Positions 1-11,279 of a DNA stretch of 64,000 bases are shown piece by piece. Made by a program: the position numbers and the translations under genes. Numbering within the stretch: position 1 is the stretch's first letter; each line of letters begins with the position of its first letter. A model generated the notes under the pieces. It saw only the letters and a list, made by a program, of their open reading frames with translations. It had not been told where the DNA came from and did not search any database. The DNA is from Cryptomeria japonica (taxonomy: Eukaryota; Streptophyta; Pinopsida; Cupressales; Cupressaceae): NCBI RefSeq assembly GCF_030272615.1, contig NC_081414.1:334227427-334291426 (forward strand), read 5' to 3'.

Positions 1-1291
1 ATATGTAATAAAAAGAAAAAATAATAAATAAAAGAATAAGGAAATTTCCTTAAACTAAATATAATAGAATTTTGTAGCAAAAGAAATAATTGGAAGTAAA
101 TTTGGTTTGATTTTTTTTTCATTGAGGATTAAGTATATCTTTTGAAAGCTTTTTATTTAGGTGTTATGCGTGGACTTTTAGAAATGATAGTTTTTTTTAA
201 AGATCTTTTTGATATTATGAATTTTGATTTTCATTATAATAATAATATAAAAAAAATCAAATTTAAATTGAAATACATTCTAGAATTAGCATAGAAGATG
301 TAGTCTACAAAACTAATTTTATATAATTAAAATAAAAAGATAAAATAAATCTTAAATTATTTTATTACAAGCATTATCATTATTTTGATTTTCCAAAATT
401 TATTTTTAAAACATAAATAAATATAAAATACACCAAAGTATATACCTCCCGTGATATTATTAAAGATAAAGATAACTTAAAATATATGATAAGATTTTAA
501 GTTAGGATTAGAAAATAGGATAAAATTTCTTTAAAAAAATTAAATATTATTTTAGATTTTAAAATAAAGATGAATTTCATCTAATAATAAAATATTAAAA
601 TATGATTTCATTTAACATAACAATATTAATTATTTTTTAATTCATTAAAATAATTAAGATAAGATTTCTTTGAAAATTTTAAATATTATTTTTTATTTTA
701 AAATTTGATTATTTATTATTAGGGTCTAATTAGGGTTAGGATTATTGTTCAATTATGAATATGATTTAAGTTAAAAATAAAAGTTGGATTTAAGGTTATG
801 GTTAGTGTTAGTGTTTTAAAAGGGTTACAACTCATTTAAAGTTGTTGTGTTGAGAGGCATATTACACTCACATAATGAATTGAAGAACCTCCATTAATAA
901 AAACCCCATGCCATATAAATTGATATGTTCTTTCTATCTATAAATAATTTTAGTCAGCTACTTATTTAAAATTAAATTTTAATATGTTAAATTTTAAATA
1001 TTTTATCAATATTTTAAAACAATGTTATATTACTTTATTTTATCAATATTAAAAAAAACTATGATATACTAAAAAGGCATGTGAATGATATGGGTAAAGA
1101 TATCCTTATAATAAAAAATATTAAATAATAAATTGCCATTCAATCAATAAGGATATCCTTTCTAAAAATGGATTTTATGTACATCTAGCACACTTCTATC
1201 TTATCTAATTATTAGTTCTTGTCATAGGCATAGAACTATTGGCAAGGGTTATTCTTTAACTAGTTATTAATAAAAAACAAATCAATAAATT
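1..1291. other. AT-rich non-coding stretch
   Basis: Very AT-rich sequence with no reading frame of note, no recognisable repeat termini and no RNA gene. A short GGGTTAGG-like patch near 720-745 is isolated and is not a telomere array. I see nothing else that can be named here. Confidence 0.6.
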
Positions 1292-1307
1292 AAAATTGAG
1301 AATTTTT

Positions 1308-1490
1308 GGGCTTCGGCCCTAGCTCACCCGGTCATGGATTGCAACTTAAGGCATGGGTATGCTCCCCATGGTCTTGAGTTCGAGTCCCCGACTGTTATGT
1401 GTGTTGCTACCTTGTGAGCGGGTCGTACACACTGGGAGATTATTCTCGCTTCGGTGAGGACTCCTCCAGATTCCATGATAGTGAATATAA
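1308..1490 (+). mobile_element. tRNA-derived SINE with perfect target duplication
   Basis: A 183-bp insertion bounded by an exact 16-bp direct repeat, AAAATTGAGAATTTTT, at 1292-1307 and 1491-1506. Near its left end is a pol III box A-like motif (TAGCTCACCCGG, about 1320-1331), and about 50 bp on a box B-like motif (GAGTTCGAGTCCCC, about 1376-1389), the spacing of a tRNA promoter. The 3' part is unrelated to tRNA and ends in an AT-rich tail at the right duplication. The long duplication, internal promoter and short length fit a SINE mobilised by a LINE in trans. The family is not named because I cannot search a database. It is not a functional tRNA gene: no full cloverleaf can be drawn. Confidence 0.88.
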
Positions 1491-2027
1491 AAAATTGAGA
1501 ATTTTTCTACCAAAAAAAACATTATTTTTTATTAAAGTATAGATGCAAATTTTTTAATTAAGAATAATAAGAAAAGTAATTATATTCAATTTAATTGGTT
1601 CTTAAACTTTAGACAATATGGGAAAACTTTCTACTTTGAATCTTTTTTAAAGATTGCAAAATCATTTTATGCTTTCTTCCCTTAAAATGTTTTTGATTAA
1701 GATAAACGGGTTTTACAGGGACCCAAAACCCAAAGTCAAAGATCAATACAAAAAAATAGTTGCTAACCAGTCTATAACCATTGGCAAAATAACCATAGAA
1801 ATAGGGGCCAATCCCAAATAACAAAAAAATAGAACAGAACTAGAAAAAACCTAAAATGCACTGAACCAGAGATTGCATCAGCTCTGAATTCTTTTGGATC
1901 ATACTCTTGTTGATGTCCTTGAGCTCATCCATGATGAACCTGGAGGTATTCTTCTCCTGGTTCCTGCTTCTAGTCCTCGAATAGGGGCTAGTAGTTGTCT
2001 AAAGTCACGTACCTGCAAGTTCAGCTC

Positions 2028-3442
2028 CTAGATTTTATTCTTTTGTTTGGTGTTTGAGGGTGGAATACTGGTGGTGGACCGAGATCTTTGATCTGCCATC
2101 ATTGTATTCACCTTTTTAAGACCTTGAGTATTGTTAATCATGGCCTCCCTGCTAATATCAACCAGATTCTTCAGATTGCCCTTAATTTCTTCCAAGCTAA
2201 TCTCCAATTGACCAATCCTTGATTCATGATATGTTTTCATGGTCTTCACATCTTCTATGAGTTTTTGTGTCATTCAGAGAAGTTTATCTATTTTTCTTGG
2301 TGTGGGTATCTTAGTAAAAGTATCAATGATGCCCTTAACACCATCCTTTAATATATTAATCTCTATACTGACCCAAAGAAATCAATTCTCTTGGGTTTTG
2401 ACGGAGTTGTTAAGGAGAATACCAAAATCAGAGTCTCTTAGGGTATTCCCCTGTTCCCCCTGTTCAACGTTAATGGGGATTTCCAGCTTTATTTCCTTCT
2501 CCTTTCTCTTGGTATCCCCATTTTTCCAATTTTAGACTTGTTCGTATTTGGTGGACCAAAACCCTGTAAATTGGGGTTAGGGGTTTTATACTTACTAGCA
2601 ACCCATCTAGGATGTTTGTTTCTTCTATTTCTACCAGTTCCAGGTGTAATATTTTGTTGGGGGCCCTCCTCCTGAGAAGGACGGTGTACCAAATCATCTG
2701 AGACATTAAGGTCCCGCCAGTCCATAGCCCTACCAAACTCTTCTTCATCCATCTCCATATCAGACACATAATGTACATCAGTGTTGGCTGGAGAGTTGGG
2801 GGATTTAATCGTTAGGGAGGGCTTAACCCCTCAGTCCTTAGCACATTCCATGATGAGCATGATTAACCCCTCATACAAAATAAGGTTATCACTATTTTTG
2901 GCGTGATTCACTGGGCTATTTTCAAGAGAAGATAATAAATAGAAAGGTAGAGAAATTCTTCTGTTGTGTCTAAAATGGTTTAATATCATAAAGTGGTAAG
3001 AGAAAATACTGGTATAGTGTCCATCAAGAGTAATGTACCTCATAAGTACTTCAGCCATCTTCGCCCAAAGTGACTGCAGGTCCTTCCTATTATAGTCGCC
3101 ATCCTTCATCTTTCTCACCCTTTTTCTCTTGCTTTCTTTTTCAAAGAAAGACGCAATGGCTTCTTCTGTCGCCTTCCTCTCTTTGTAAAACTTCTTGCCT
3201 ACCATCTACATACCAGATATCTCCACAATGAAGGTTTCATCAATTCTAAACTCCACTCCAAAAGCCGTGAGGATGCCTTTCTCCCAACCGTTCACAAAAT
3301 CCTCTATCACTTTTGGGTCGTTGCCATGAAGCCTCTTGATATACGCAACAAGGCCTGCATCAGTAATCTCCATCCATAGCTCTCTATTCTTTTCCCATTT
3401 CTTGTAGAAAGTAGGCTCCATTATGTTTTTGTCGCCTCCCAT
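2028..3442 (-). pseudogene. Extra ORF downstream of the LINE RNase H (unknown domain, coiled coil)
   Basis: One minus-strand frame runs from ATG 3442 (MGGDKNIMEPTF) to 2489, broken by two in-frame stops at 3206-3208 and 2831-2833. A further segment, 2273-2028, follows after a frame change; together about 470 codons. The first about 200 residues form a compact helical-looking domain (WEKNRELWMEI, then YKERKATEEAIASFFEKE, then LWAKMAEVLMRYITLDG). Then come an acidic patch with EMDEEEFGRAMDW, a basic linker rich in N, P, K and R, and a predicted coiled coil (SRIGQLEISLEEIKGNLKNL). I do not recognise the domain with certainty; it loosely recalls plant retroelement-associated domains such as Transposase_32. 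It sits between RNase H and the 3' tail, so it is probably a third LINE ORF. Confidence 0.55.
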
Positions 3443-3569
3443 GAGCAAATTGCCTCTGCAACAATGGATAAGGGTACCAAACCCAAAATAGGCAATGAAA
3501 AACCAAATACAAAAGAAGACTCTAGAAACCCTAGTTTTGGATTTCAAACTCAATTCCCATGAAAGATCA

Positions 3570-4110
3570 TTATTCATTTGGAAGTCTATCATCATTAATG
3601 CGATAAGAATGGCCAATGCATTCGATGTCATTTCTTATCAGTTCACACAATTGTATTAGGAAAGTTTCATTTCCTGTCCACCACCGTATGTCCACATAAT
3701 CCACACCAATGTTCGCTAGGTGGTCTGTTGGCATGTTACCTTCTCGATAAGTGTGGGAGATTTTGAAATCATCCAATTTTGTAATCATGATGTGGCACTC
3801 CTAAATTAAATGCTTGATGGTCCAATTGGGCTCAATTTTTTAACTCACACACTTGATGATATTTAGAGAATCACTCTCAAGCCAGACTTTTTTGAACCCT
3901 TATCTGATAGCCATGTGTAACCCAATGTAAGCAGCTTTAGCCTCGGCATAGTGGTTTGTCTGGGGAGTGCCACCACTGAAAAAATCCAACCACTATGGTC
4001 ACGAGCAACTCCCCTACAACCAGTCGGTGCAGGATTACCTTTAGCCATCCGATCAACATTGATTTTGATCCACCCACTTGGGGGAGGAACCCAAATAAAA
4101 TTATTTCTCG
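3570..4110 (-). pseudogene. LINE RNase H domain remnant
   Basis: In the minus frame the segment begins with a W-x-PPP-x-GW-x-KIN-x-D block, continues with GNPAPTGCRGVARDHSGW, and ends with HTYREGNMPTDHLANIGVD (about 3750-3690). This is the plant LINE-type RNase H fold (RVT_3-like), which removes RNA from RNA:DNA hybrids during target-primed reverse transcription. The expected Asp of the first strand (INVD) and the late HxxREGN...D..A block are visible. At least four in-frame stops and frameshifts break it (for example after KSGLRVIL near 3863), so no active enzyme is made. It abuts the extra ORF that starts at 3442. Confidence 0.8.
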
Positions 4111-4242
4111 TCTACTTTAACTTGACAGTAGGTTTAGAAATGTCCTAACTGATATGCCATCTATTTATAATATCTTTGTCCTGAGTCGAAGTAGGAATAG
4201 GGGGGTCAAGCTTTCTAGAAGGACAAGAAGAGACAAAGATCT

Positions 4243-4291
4243 GGGTAAGTGCACCAAGATGGTGAACAAAAAGGGGGGTATAAGTGGCCAC
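4243..4291 (+). repeat. Left terminal inverted repeat of the 13.8-kb transposon
   Basis: Starts GGGTAAGTGCACCAAGATGG and ends in AAGTGGCCAC. It matches the inverted right end at 18076-18038 with one substitution in the first 26 bases and about a dozen extra bases (a G-rich insertion) before the GTGGCCAC palindrome. A 24-bp T run follows directly. Confidence 0.82.
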
Positions 4292-5105
4292 TTTTTTTTT
4301 TTTTTTTTTTTTTTTCTGAAAATAGGTAAACCTAAACTTCAAAGAGATATTTGAAGGTCATGCACTCAAAACTAGGAGTTGAGAAAATAATAAGAATTTT
4401 AGTGCTCTCAATCTAGTTTCTAAACTACTAAAGTTTTTAAAAATTAGATAAGATTAAGAGGGTCAAACCTCTCACACACGAAAAACTATTCCTGATTTTT
4501 TCATAAAAACATAACATAGCTATTTTTCGTGCGCTACACAAAATATATAGTTAGATTTATTATTTTGCAAAACCCTTTGGTATGATGATAGGTAAGAGTG
4601 AGATCTAGAAGTTGTGTATTTTTTTGTAATTTTCCATTGAGTATTTTTTTAATGATTTTGTGAAGTGACCACATCCTGAAAATTTGGTACTTGTTCATGT
4701 GCTAGGCATAACTTGCATCAAGATAATCGAAAATGCAAACTTTTTTTTTAAAGTGTATTGAATCTAGTGTAGAACAATAATATGTAATTTATTTTGAATT
4801 TGGTCAAGTATATCAAAAGCTATTAAAAAACTGGTAGACATATGTCTGTGAGGACTGTCAAGGCACTGGTAAAGAAAATTAAAGTTTACTATGCTAATGT
4901 TGTCCAAAAATAAAAAAATTTATATGGTCAAAAAACTGAGAAGATTATGGTGGTAATTTTAGAGATACCCACTTGATCATTTGTAAACCTGGTGATGACG
5001 AAGTCGAGAAATCATGTTGGAAGATGAAAAGACGTGTAAAGGGACAAAAATGGGGGGAAAATGGGCTTGCAAGCCTTATGGTCATTTCGAACCCTCTTAG
5101 CAAGC

Positions 5106-5125
5106 CAAAACCTGCATGGGTTTTG
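5106..5125. repeat. Short inverted repeat near the left end
   Basis: CAAAACC, five bases, then GGGTTTTG: a small hairpin just inside the left 49-bp palindrome array. A similar CAAAACC/GGGTTTTG core is found near the right end of the transposon (17905-17922). Confidence 0.55.
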
Positions 5126-5157
5126 AAAAATAAAAAGTACTATTCACAATTGTACAC

Positions 5158-5330
5158 AACCCATACGGGTTATGTAGAACCAAAACTATTATTTTGTGTT
5201 TCACAAAACCCATATGGGTTATGTAGAACCAAAACTATTATTTTGTGTTTCACAAAACCCGTACGGGTTATGTAGAACTTAAACCATTATTTTGTGTTTC
5301 ACAAAACCCATACGGGTTATGAAGACATAA
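5158..5330. repeat. Left subterminal array: four 49-bp units with a palindromic 14-mer
   Basis: Four copies spaced exactly 49 bp apart, each led by the near-palindrome AACCCRTAYGGGTT at 5158-5171, 5207-5220, 5256-5269 and 5305-5318 (the third copy, AACCCGTACGGGTT, is a perfect palindrome). Two further single copies lie at 6271-6284 (perfect) and 6320-6333 (one mismatch). Subterminal repeats of this sort are transposase binding sites in several plant DNA transposon families; that role is inferred here. Confidence 0.8.
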
Positions 5331-5364
5331 GAATGTATGCTTGTAAACTTAGCATTTATTACAC

Positions 5365-5613
5365 ATATTTATAGACATACATATATAATATATGTTTATG
5401 TATGTATATATGCATATCTATAGTTATATATACATATATTTATATAGATATATGTATATATATTTGTATACATGCATGTCTCTCTTCTTTTCCTCTCTAT
5501 CTCATCTTCCTTCCCCCATCATCGTCTCTATCTATTCCGAGCCCTAATTATCCTCCTTGAGTTCTAACTCATCTCTCTCCCCCTCACACTTCTCTCTCTA
5601 TCAAGTCTCTCAC

Positions 5614-5706
<93 letters not shown>

Positions 5707-5971
5707 TTTCCCAATATCCCTCCCTACCGCTCTCCCTCTCCTTTTTCCAATCTCCTTCTCTCTCCCTCTCCCCCTCTCCTTTTCCCAATCTCTCTCTCTC
5801 TCTCTCTCCCCATTTCTGCCCTGCCTCTCCCTCTCTCCCAATCTCCTCTCTCTCTCTCTCTCTCCCCTTATCCTATTCTCTCCCTGTATTCCTATCCCCT
5901 ATTCTCTCTCTTACCCCCCCCTCTCTCTCTCTCTCCAATCTCCCTCTCTCTCCCTCTCCCACTCCTTTTCC

Positions 5972-6029
<58 letters not shown>

Positions 6030-6159
6030 CCTCTCTCTCCCTCTCCCACTCCTTTTCCTAATCTCCCTCTCTCCTCTCCCTCTCTCTCTCCCTCTCTTCC
6101 TATCCCCTATTATCTCTCTTACCCCCCTCTCTCTCTCTCTCCAATCTCCCTCTCTCTCC

Positions 6160-6241
<82 letters not shown>
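5365..6241. repeat. AT microsatellite followed by a long CT microsatellite block
   Basis: 5365-5476 is TA/CATA-rich. 5476-6241 is almost pure pyrimidine with long uninterrupted CT dinucleotide runs near 5610-5703, 5968-6021 and 6162-6241. The 243-codon Ser/Leu reading frame through it is a by-product of the repeat, not a gene. It separates the left palindrome array from two more palindromes at 6271 and 6320. Confidence 0.93.
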
Positions 6242-6243
<2 letters not shown>

Positions 6244-8973
6244 CTTCCTATTTGGTTCCTAGTTCTACATAACCCGTACGGGTTATGAGAAATTGTTAAC
6301 GTTCACATTAGGTTTCCATAACCCGTATAGGTTATGGGAAAATCTTAATATATTTTAGTCCCAATGGCCTAAAAACTGGCATTGCAAGTTGTTTTAAGGC
6401 CCCACTGTTGTTGTACATGATTTTTTGGGATAGTAACAATCAGGTTTTCATTTTTTTTTGTCAATTTTGCTTTGAAATGATTGATTTGTCTCGTATATTG
6501 GATTTTTTTTGAAGTTATTTTATCATTGTTACTTTAGATTATAACAAAAGGATGATCATTTGTTGTTTTTTTGCTTTGATCATGATTTATTTGTCTTATA
6601 TTTTTCTTTTTTTTGAAGTTATTTTATCATTGTTACTTTAGATTATAACAAAATAACGATAATTTGTTGTTTTTTTTGCTATTTGATTGTGGATTGTCAT
6701 CATGATGTTATGTGTAGGACAATGGGAAAGAACAAGAGAGGAACAAATGAACAAAGAGAGGCGGCAAAGGAAAGATAAAGGGAGTGTATGAGGAGATTAC
6801 GTGAAGGTACGCCATCGAATGCAGCTAATAAAAGTGATGAACATTGAACAATTGAAATTGATATGATGAATGCACCAAATTAAAATGATCAACATACACC
6901 AATTTAAATGCATATGATGAATGCACCAAATGAATGCAATGAACATACACCATTTGAAAATGATTCGGTGAATGCACATGTTAATGAAATTGAAAAAGAT
7001 ATACCATTTGAATTTGATGTGATCAATGCACATAATGCACCTAATGAAAACAAAGAGCATGCACCAATATTAACCCCTCTTATAATAATTCATAGAAAAA
7101 AAAAGTTCCTAATAGACATTGATGAAAGTATTGTGAAGCCAATGCATGATAAAATTTCTGAAAGAACTTGTAGAAGATTGGTTAGAAGAATTTGGAATAA
7201 CTATTTTGAAAACTTAAATCAAAGTGGAAGATGCCAATTAGTTGTTGAAATGATTAAAAATCTAAAATTTAGAGACAATGAAAATTTTGGGGTTAAGAAC
7301 ATCCAAAAATAATAGTGAAAGAACCATTGTGAGAAATCTTTTTGATGCATGCCAAGACATTGGTTCGAAATCATGCACTAAAGATGCTAATGTTACTCAT
7401 TGTGTCCTCACATCAACCATAATGGGAAAGGAAATGAAAAAATCTAGTTTAATAAGAAAAACAAGCAAGTCATTAAGGATAAGTAGAACCACATTACACT
7501 ATGCCTTAGAGAGGCGAGAGAAAATTAAGGATCCTAATAATAATTCTCTTTGGGAATTCTCGGGTAGACTCCCATGTAAAGACAAGGTTGTTGTTGATGC
7601 GCTAAGAATGTTAATTGAGAAATATTGGCATGACAACAAAATGGTTTCACCCAACCAAAGAGATGTTGTTAGAAGGCAAATTGGAATTAGAAATCATGAG
7701 CCACATCCAAAACACTATTTAGATATGACTCAAACACAATTTTATGAAAGGTTTCTTCAAATCTTTCCTCAGATTAAAATTAGTCAAATATTTTTTGAGA
7801 TGACAAAACCATTTTATGTTAAGGTTAATCATGCACGTACTGCATGTTGTTGTAGGGTCCATGTTGAATTTTCCATGCATTATGATATTTATTGCTATAT
7901 ATGTTATACTTTGCACACTAACGATGTTTTGTAGGAATGTGGTCTACAAGCACCTCCTAAGTCACCGAGAGAATTAATTTCAAGTGTACTATGTAGACGA
8001 GATGACGGGTGCATTTACTATAAGATGATGTGTTTGAGAGGTTTTTGTCTACATGTGGTGGTTTACAACAGTTGCGTAGATGCCTACATCTGGATAGCAC
8101 ACATGAAATTGGTAAGGAACTAGTTTCTATTGGAAAATACAAGTCAGTCACATATCATGTTAAAGATGGAAACAAATTAAAGAGGTGTGAGTTAGTCAAA
8201 ATGGATATATGTATAGCTAATTTTATGAAGATGTTTCAAGAGAAACTAGTGTATGAGTACATAGCTCACACACATAGAGATAAGTGGTTAGATGAGCAAT
8301 TCAAGTTGTGTAAGGACACTTTTTCCCTTAGCACTATTGTCTCTGTCATTGATTTTGCTGAGAATTGTACACTAAAGCCACAAAATGAAGTACAATATAT
8401 GTATTACCACTCTACACAAGTTACAATTTTTGTACACATAACATTCATGCATGCACATGATAGCACTGAGGAGGATAGAAAGGTTATAAGAGAATATCAC
8501 TTCTATATCACTGATGATCGTACTCATTCCTCAGATTTTGTGCAAGGATGCTTTATAGTCTTCTATGATAGTTTAAGGGAAATAGATATAAGATACAACC
8601 GACACTTAATATGGTTAGACAATTGCACCGCACAATTCAAGAATGCAAGGATGTTCTACTGGTTGACTAGGATGCATGTGACAAGTGGCGTGCAACTAGA
8701 ATTTCACTGAGGAAGGGCATGGATCAAGTGGCATGCATCCATTTAGAAGTTCAAATGCAACATCACTAGTTATTTATACTAGACAGATTACATGCTTTTT
8801 CTCTTTGTGTATGCATTTTGTGTGATATGAATGTGAATCAAAAGAGTGGGTTGACCAATGGTCTTTTAGACCTTTGCAAACCCTAGATACATATCAACTT
8901 CCTAAAGCACTACAAATGAACCAGATTGAAGCATCAGTGGATTTTGACCATGTATCAGACATAGTTGAACTAG

Positions 8974-9081
8974 GTAAAGGGTTGTAATTTGTTGCCTAGG
9001 TAAAATCAATTTTAAGATCAATTTATTAGTATTAACTTATGCTGATTTTGGTATTAACTTATATCCTTCTATTAAATGCAG
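8974..9081 (+). other. Predicted intron of the transposase gene
   Basis: Donor G|GTAAAGG after ...VSDIVEL and acceptor AAATGCAG before ATTATGTATATGC; 108 bp, AT-rich. Removing it gives an uninterrupted frame (...VELD-YVYAVIADEN), which supports it. The second predicted intron, 10194-10295, has a very similar 3' end (TTAACTTATCCTTCTAT). Confidence 0.6.
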
Positions 9082-9113
9082 ATTATGTATATGCAGTTAT
9101 TGCGGATGAGAAC

Positions 9114-10055
9114 TATTAGAATTCAAGAACACTGAGAGGGGGGCGTGAATCAATGTTCTACCAAAATGATCAATTTTAACCTTATTAAAACATGCATACA
9201 CCAACCGGTATACTAGTACATATAGAATTGAAATAAGTAAAGCAACCAATACGCCAATCACATAAATGAATATCATAACACATAGGAATTATATGTGGAA
9301 AACCTCAAAGAGGAAAAACCACGATAGGATTTGTGACCCACAATATCAATCCACTGGCCATATGAAGAGATATTACAAAATATAGGGGCCTACACTTGCA
9401 GGAAGGCTTACAGCCTAGAGCACACTGCTTAATCACAAAAGGAGCCTCACTGACTACATACAAATCCAGACTACAATCCAGACAAATGATTTAACTGCAA
9501 ATATAACATCTTCTATGCCTGAATACAGTTTTGGTTAAGCTTTGTCTATTCCAGTCAGAAACCCTAAACCCTTATCGGAATACCCCTTACATAAATATCC
9601 TCACATACATGATCTCTCTCATATGTTTTGCATCTTCTTTACATTTCATAACCTTTCACACTTTCCTATAATATATAAAAATGATCTAATCAACTGACCT
9701 ATATACCCTTTACAATTTATCGTGCCTTATGTCGGCTTACAAAGATATTTACAATATCAATATACATGTCGGCTAGATAACATAAATACATGAATATCAA
9801 AAACAATTGTTGATGCCGGATCCAAAAGATGTCGGCCTCCAATACCGATAACCTGATTCTAAACCATGTCAGCTTTCTTTGTCGGTAATCAAAGAAATCT
9901 ATCCAACCTGCCAGTACCGGTTTTGGTGCCGGTGTAGTATCTGTGAAGTCCTTGTTAGTGCACAACTAACCCAAAATATGAAGCCGAAATAAATTACTAT
10001 ATTGTCATCAATGACAATATAGTGAAACCAACCAATTGAGTGTCAATTGCCAACA
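9114..10055 (-). mobile_element. Solo LTR (942 bp) inside the transposase gene
   Basis: Bounded by a 5-bp direct repeat AGAAC at 9109-9113 and 10056-10060. Read on the minus strand it starts TGTTGGCAATTGACACTCA at 10055 and ends in TA (decayed from CA) at 9114. The ACTGAGAGGGGGG...TGAATCA motif near 9131-9150 recurs at the same end of the other copia-type LTRs in this window. Deleting the LTR and one duplication joins ...YVYAVIADEN to NEEGTNYFLCRC in frame, which fixes the boundaries. A single LTR with an intact duplication is the footprint of LTR-LTR recombination. Confidence 0.88.
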
Positions 10056-10619
10056 AGAACAACGAAGAAGGAACAAATTACTTTTTATGTCGTTGTATTG
10101 AGGCCAAAAAGAAATTGACTTCTACAGTGGTTGATGGAGAGGGTATTGAGTACCCAATAGGATCCGTTGTTGTGACAGGGACAGGAGTTAGAAGGTACCA
10201 TTGTTGTGTCGAGTTGTATTGAGACCTCTTAAACACATTTATTTATTAGTCATTGTATTGATTTTGGCATTAACTTATCCTTCTATAAAATGGAGGTACC
10301 CTATCAAAAATTCTAATGCCTGGTTGTTTGAGGACTTTGAGAAACATATACATATTCTTCATTACTCAAACCTTCTTATTGCAACAAATATTCATTTGAT
10401 TAAATATCGTGGTAGACCTCTTAACAAGGATTTGTGGAAAGTTCTTGAATCTAACCATGAGGCAATACTTGAGACACTAAGGGTTAGAGCTGATCCAGAA
10501 GGTTCACTTGATTGATTTTGGGCCATCTGGAAGAATAATTCAACAATAAGATAGAATAATTTTGATAATTTTGTATATATCTTTTGTGAATCGTTGTAAC
10601 TTCACTTTTTTGGATGTTC

Positions 10620-10900
10620 TCTACATGCATATGAGTTGTAATATGCATATGAATTGTAATGTGCATATGTAGATGCCAAATTTTGTATATAAAAATATCA
10701 ATGAGTTGTAATGTGCATATCTAGATGCTAAATTTTGTATAAAAAAAGAACAATGAGTTGTAATGTGCATATCTAGATGCTAAATTTTGTATATAAAAAA
10801 AATCAGTTGTAATTTGCATATTTAGATGCAAAATTTTGTATATATAAATAGTAATGAGCTTGATCATTTATATTAGATGCCAAATTTTATATATAAAAGT
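10620..10900 (+). repeat. Degenerate 58-bp tandem repeat
   Basis: About five units of a motif containing GAGTTGTAATGTGCATAT and TAGATGCTAAATTTTGTATA, with A-rich spacers. It lies just after the transposase C-terminus at 10515, in its 3' flank. Confidence 0.75.
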
Positions 10901-11279
10901 GCCCATGGGGCTGATTTGCAAATTTTGAGAGCCCAAATTTGTACCATTTGATTATAAATACATTTGAAAGATTTTTTTTATGTATTGAAGGATATTCAAT
11001 AAGAAACTTATCATTTGCTGCAATTTTCTTGTGGTTCTCACATGTAGCAGATTGATCACAAGCTTAAATCTTGTTTATTCCTCTTTCATTTGGTAGGAAA
11101 ACCAACTGGGAATGATTCAATGATGAGTTATCTTCCATTTGCAATTTGTTTCACTTGATTTGGTTGTATATTGTGGAAGTTCTAATCTTTTTTGTCAAAA
11201 CTGGTATAACCCTATCCTAGGGTAAATGGTGAACAAGAAAATGTAATAAATTTTATATTTATTGTCTAATAAGCCTACC

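Larger units (their letters stand above)
1690..4242 (-). mobile_element. LINE 3' half (RNase H, extra ORF, 3' tail)
   Basis: Minus-strand LINE remnant. Reading from 4242 downwards it holds a short linker, an RNase H domain (about 4110-3570), an extra downstream ORF (3442-2028) and a 3' untranslated end near 1760-1690 with the motif GGGTTTTGGGTCCCTG and an A-rich end. Its upstream neighbour, the RT-associated zinc-finger region, lies at 18077-18804; the two parts were separated by the 13.8-kb DNA transposon at 4243-18076. The reading frame on the two sides (ending AIKEK, resuming IFVSS) is compatible. The 3' tail motif recurs in the retroposon at 24276-26327. Many stops and frameshifts make it inactive. 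Confidence 0.8.
6722..10515 (+). pseudogene. DDE-type transposase gene, unassigned superfamily, interrupted by a solo LTR
   Basis: Begins at ATG 6722 (MGKNKRGTNEQREAAKER), a basic start with an in-frame stop about 18 codons in, then degenerate Asn/Met-rich repeats, then a helix-rich region (ISERTCRRLVRRIWNNYF). After a frameshift near 7280 the frame 7278-7934 carries the central domain, then a Cys-rich patch (CIYYKMMCLRGFC, about 8010-8050). After another shift near 8040 the core follows: VIDFAENCTLKPQNEVQ (Asp at 8351), HSTQVTIFVHIT, WLDNCTAQFKNARMFYWL (Asp at 8618) and, one frame away, EEGHG (8709-8720). I propose these as the DDE triad. Two small GT-AG introns (8974-9081 and 10194-10295) keep the frame to the end at 10515. 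Four or more lesions plus the solo LTR mean no active product. The family is widespread but unnamed to my knowledge. Confidence 0.68.

Noticed and set aside
716-790. Interstitial telomere repeat
   Set aside because: Only one or two GGGTTAGG-like words, no TTTAGGG array.
1308-1400. tRNA gene
   Set aside because: Has box A/B-like motifs but no complete cloverleaf, and it is bounded by a retroposon target duplication.
4291-4316. Poly-T run as a retroposon poly(A) tail
   Set aside because: It lies just inside the left inverted repeat of the DNA transposon and has no target duplication beside it; more likely a simple repeat expansion.
5158-5330. CRISPR-like array (four repeats, 49-bp period)
   Set aside because: The whole 49-bp unit is repeated, spacers are not unique, and the context is a plant DNA transposon; it is a subterminal tandem repeat.
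5557-6288. 243-codon Ser/Leu-rich ORF
   Set aside because: Created by CT dinucleotide repeats; both strands give long low-complexity frames.
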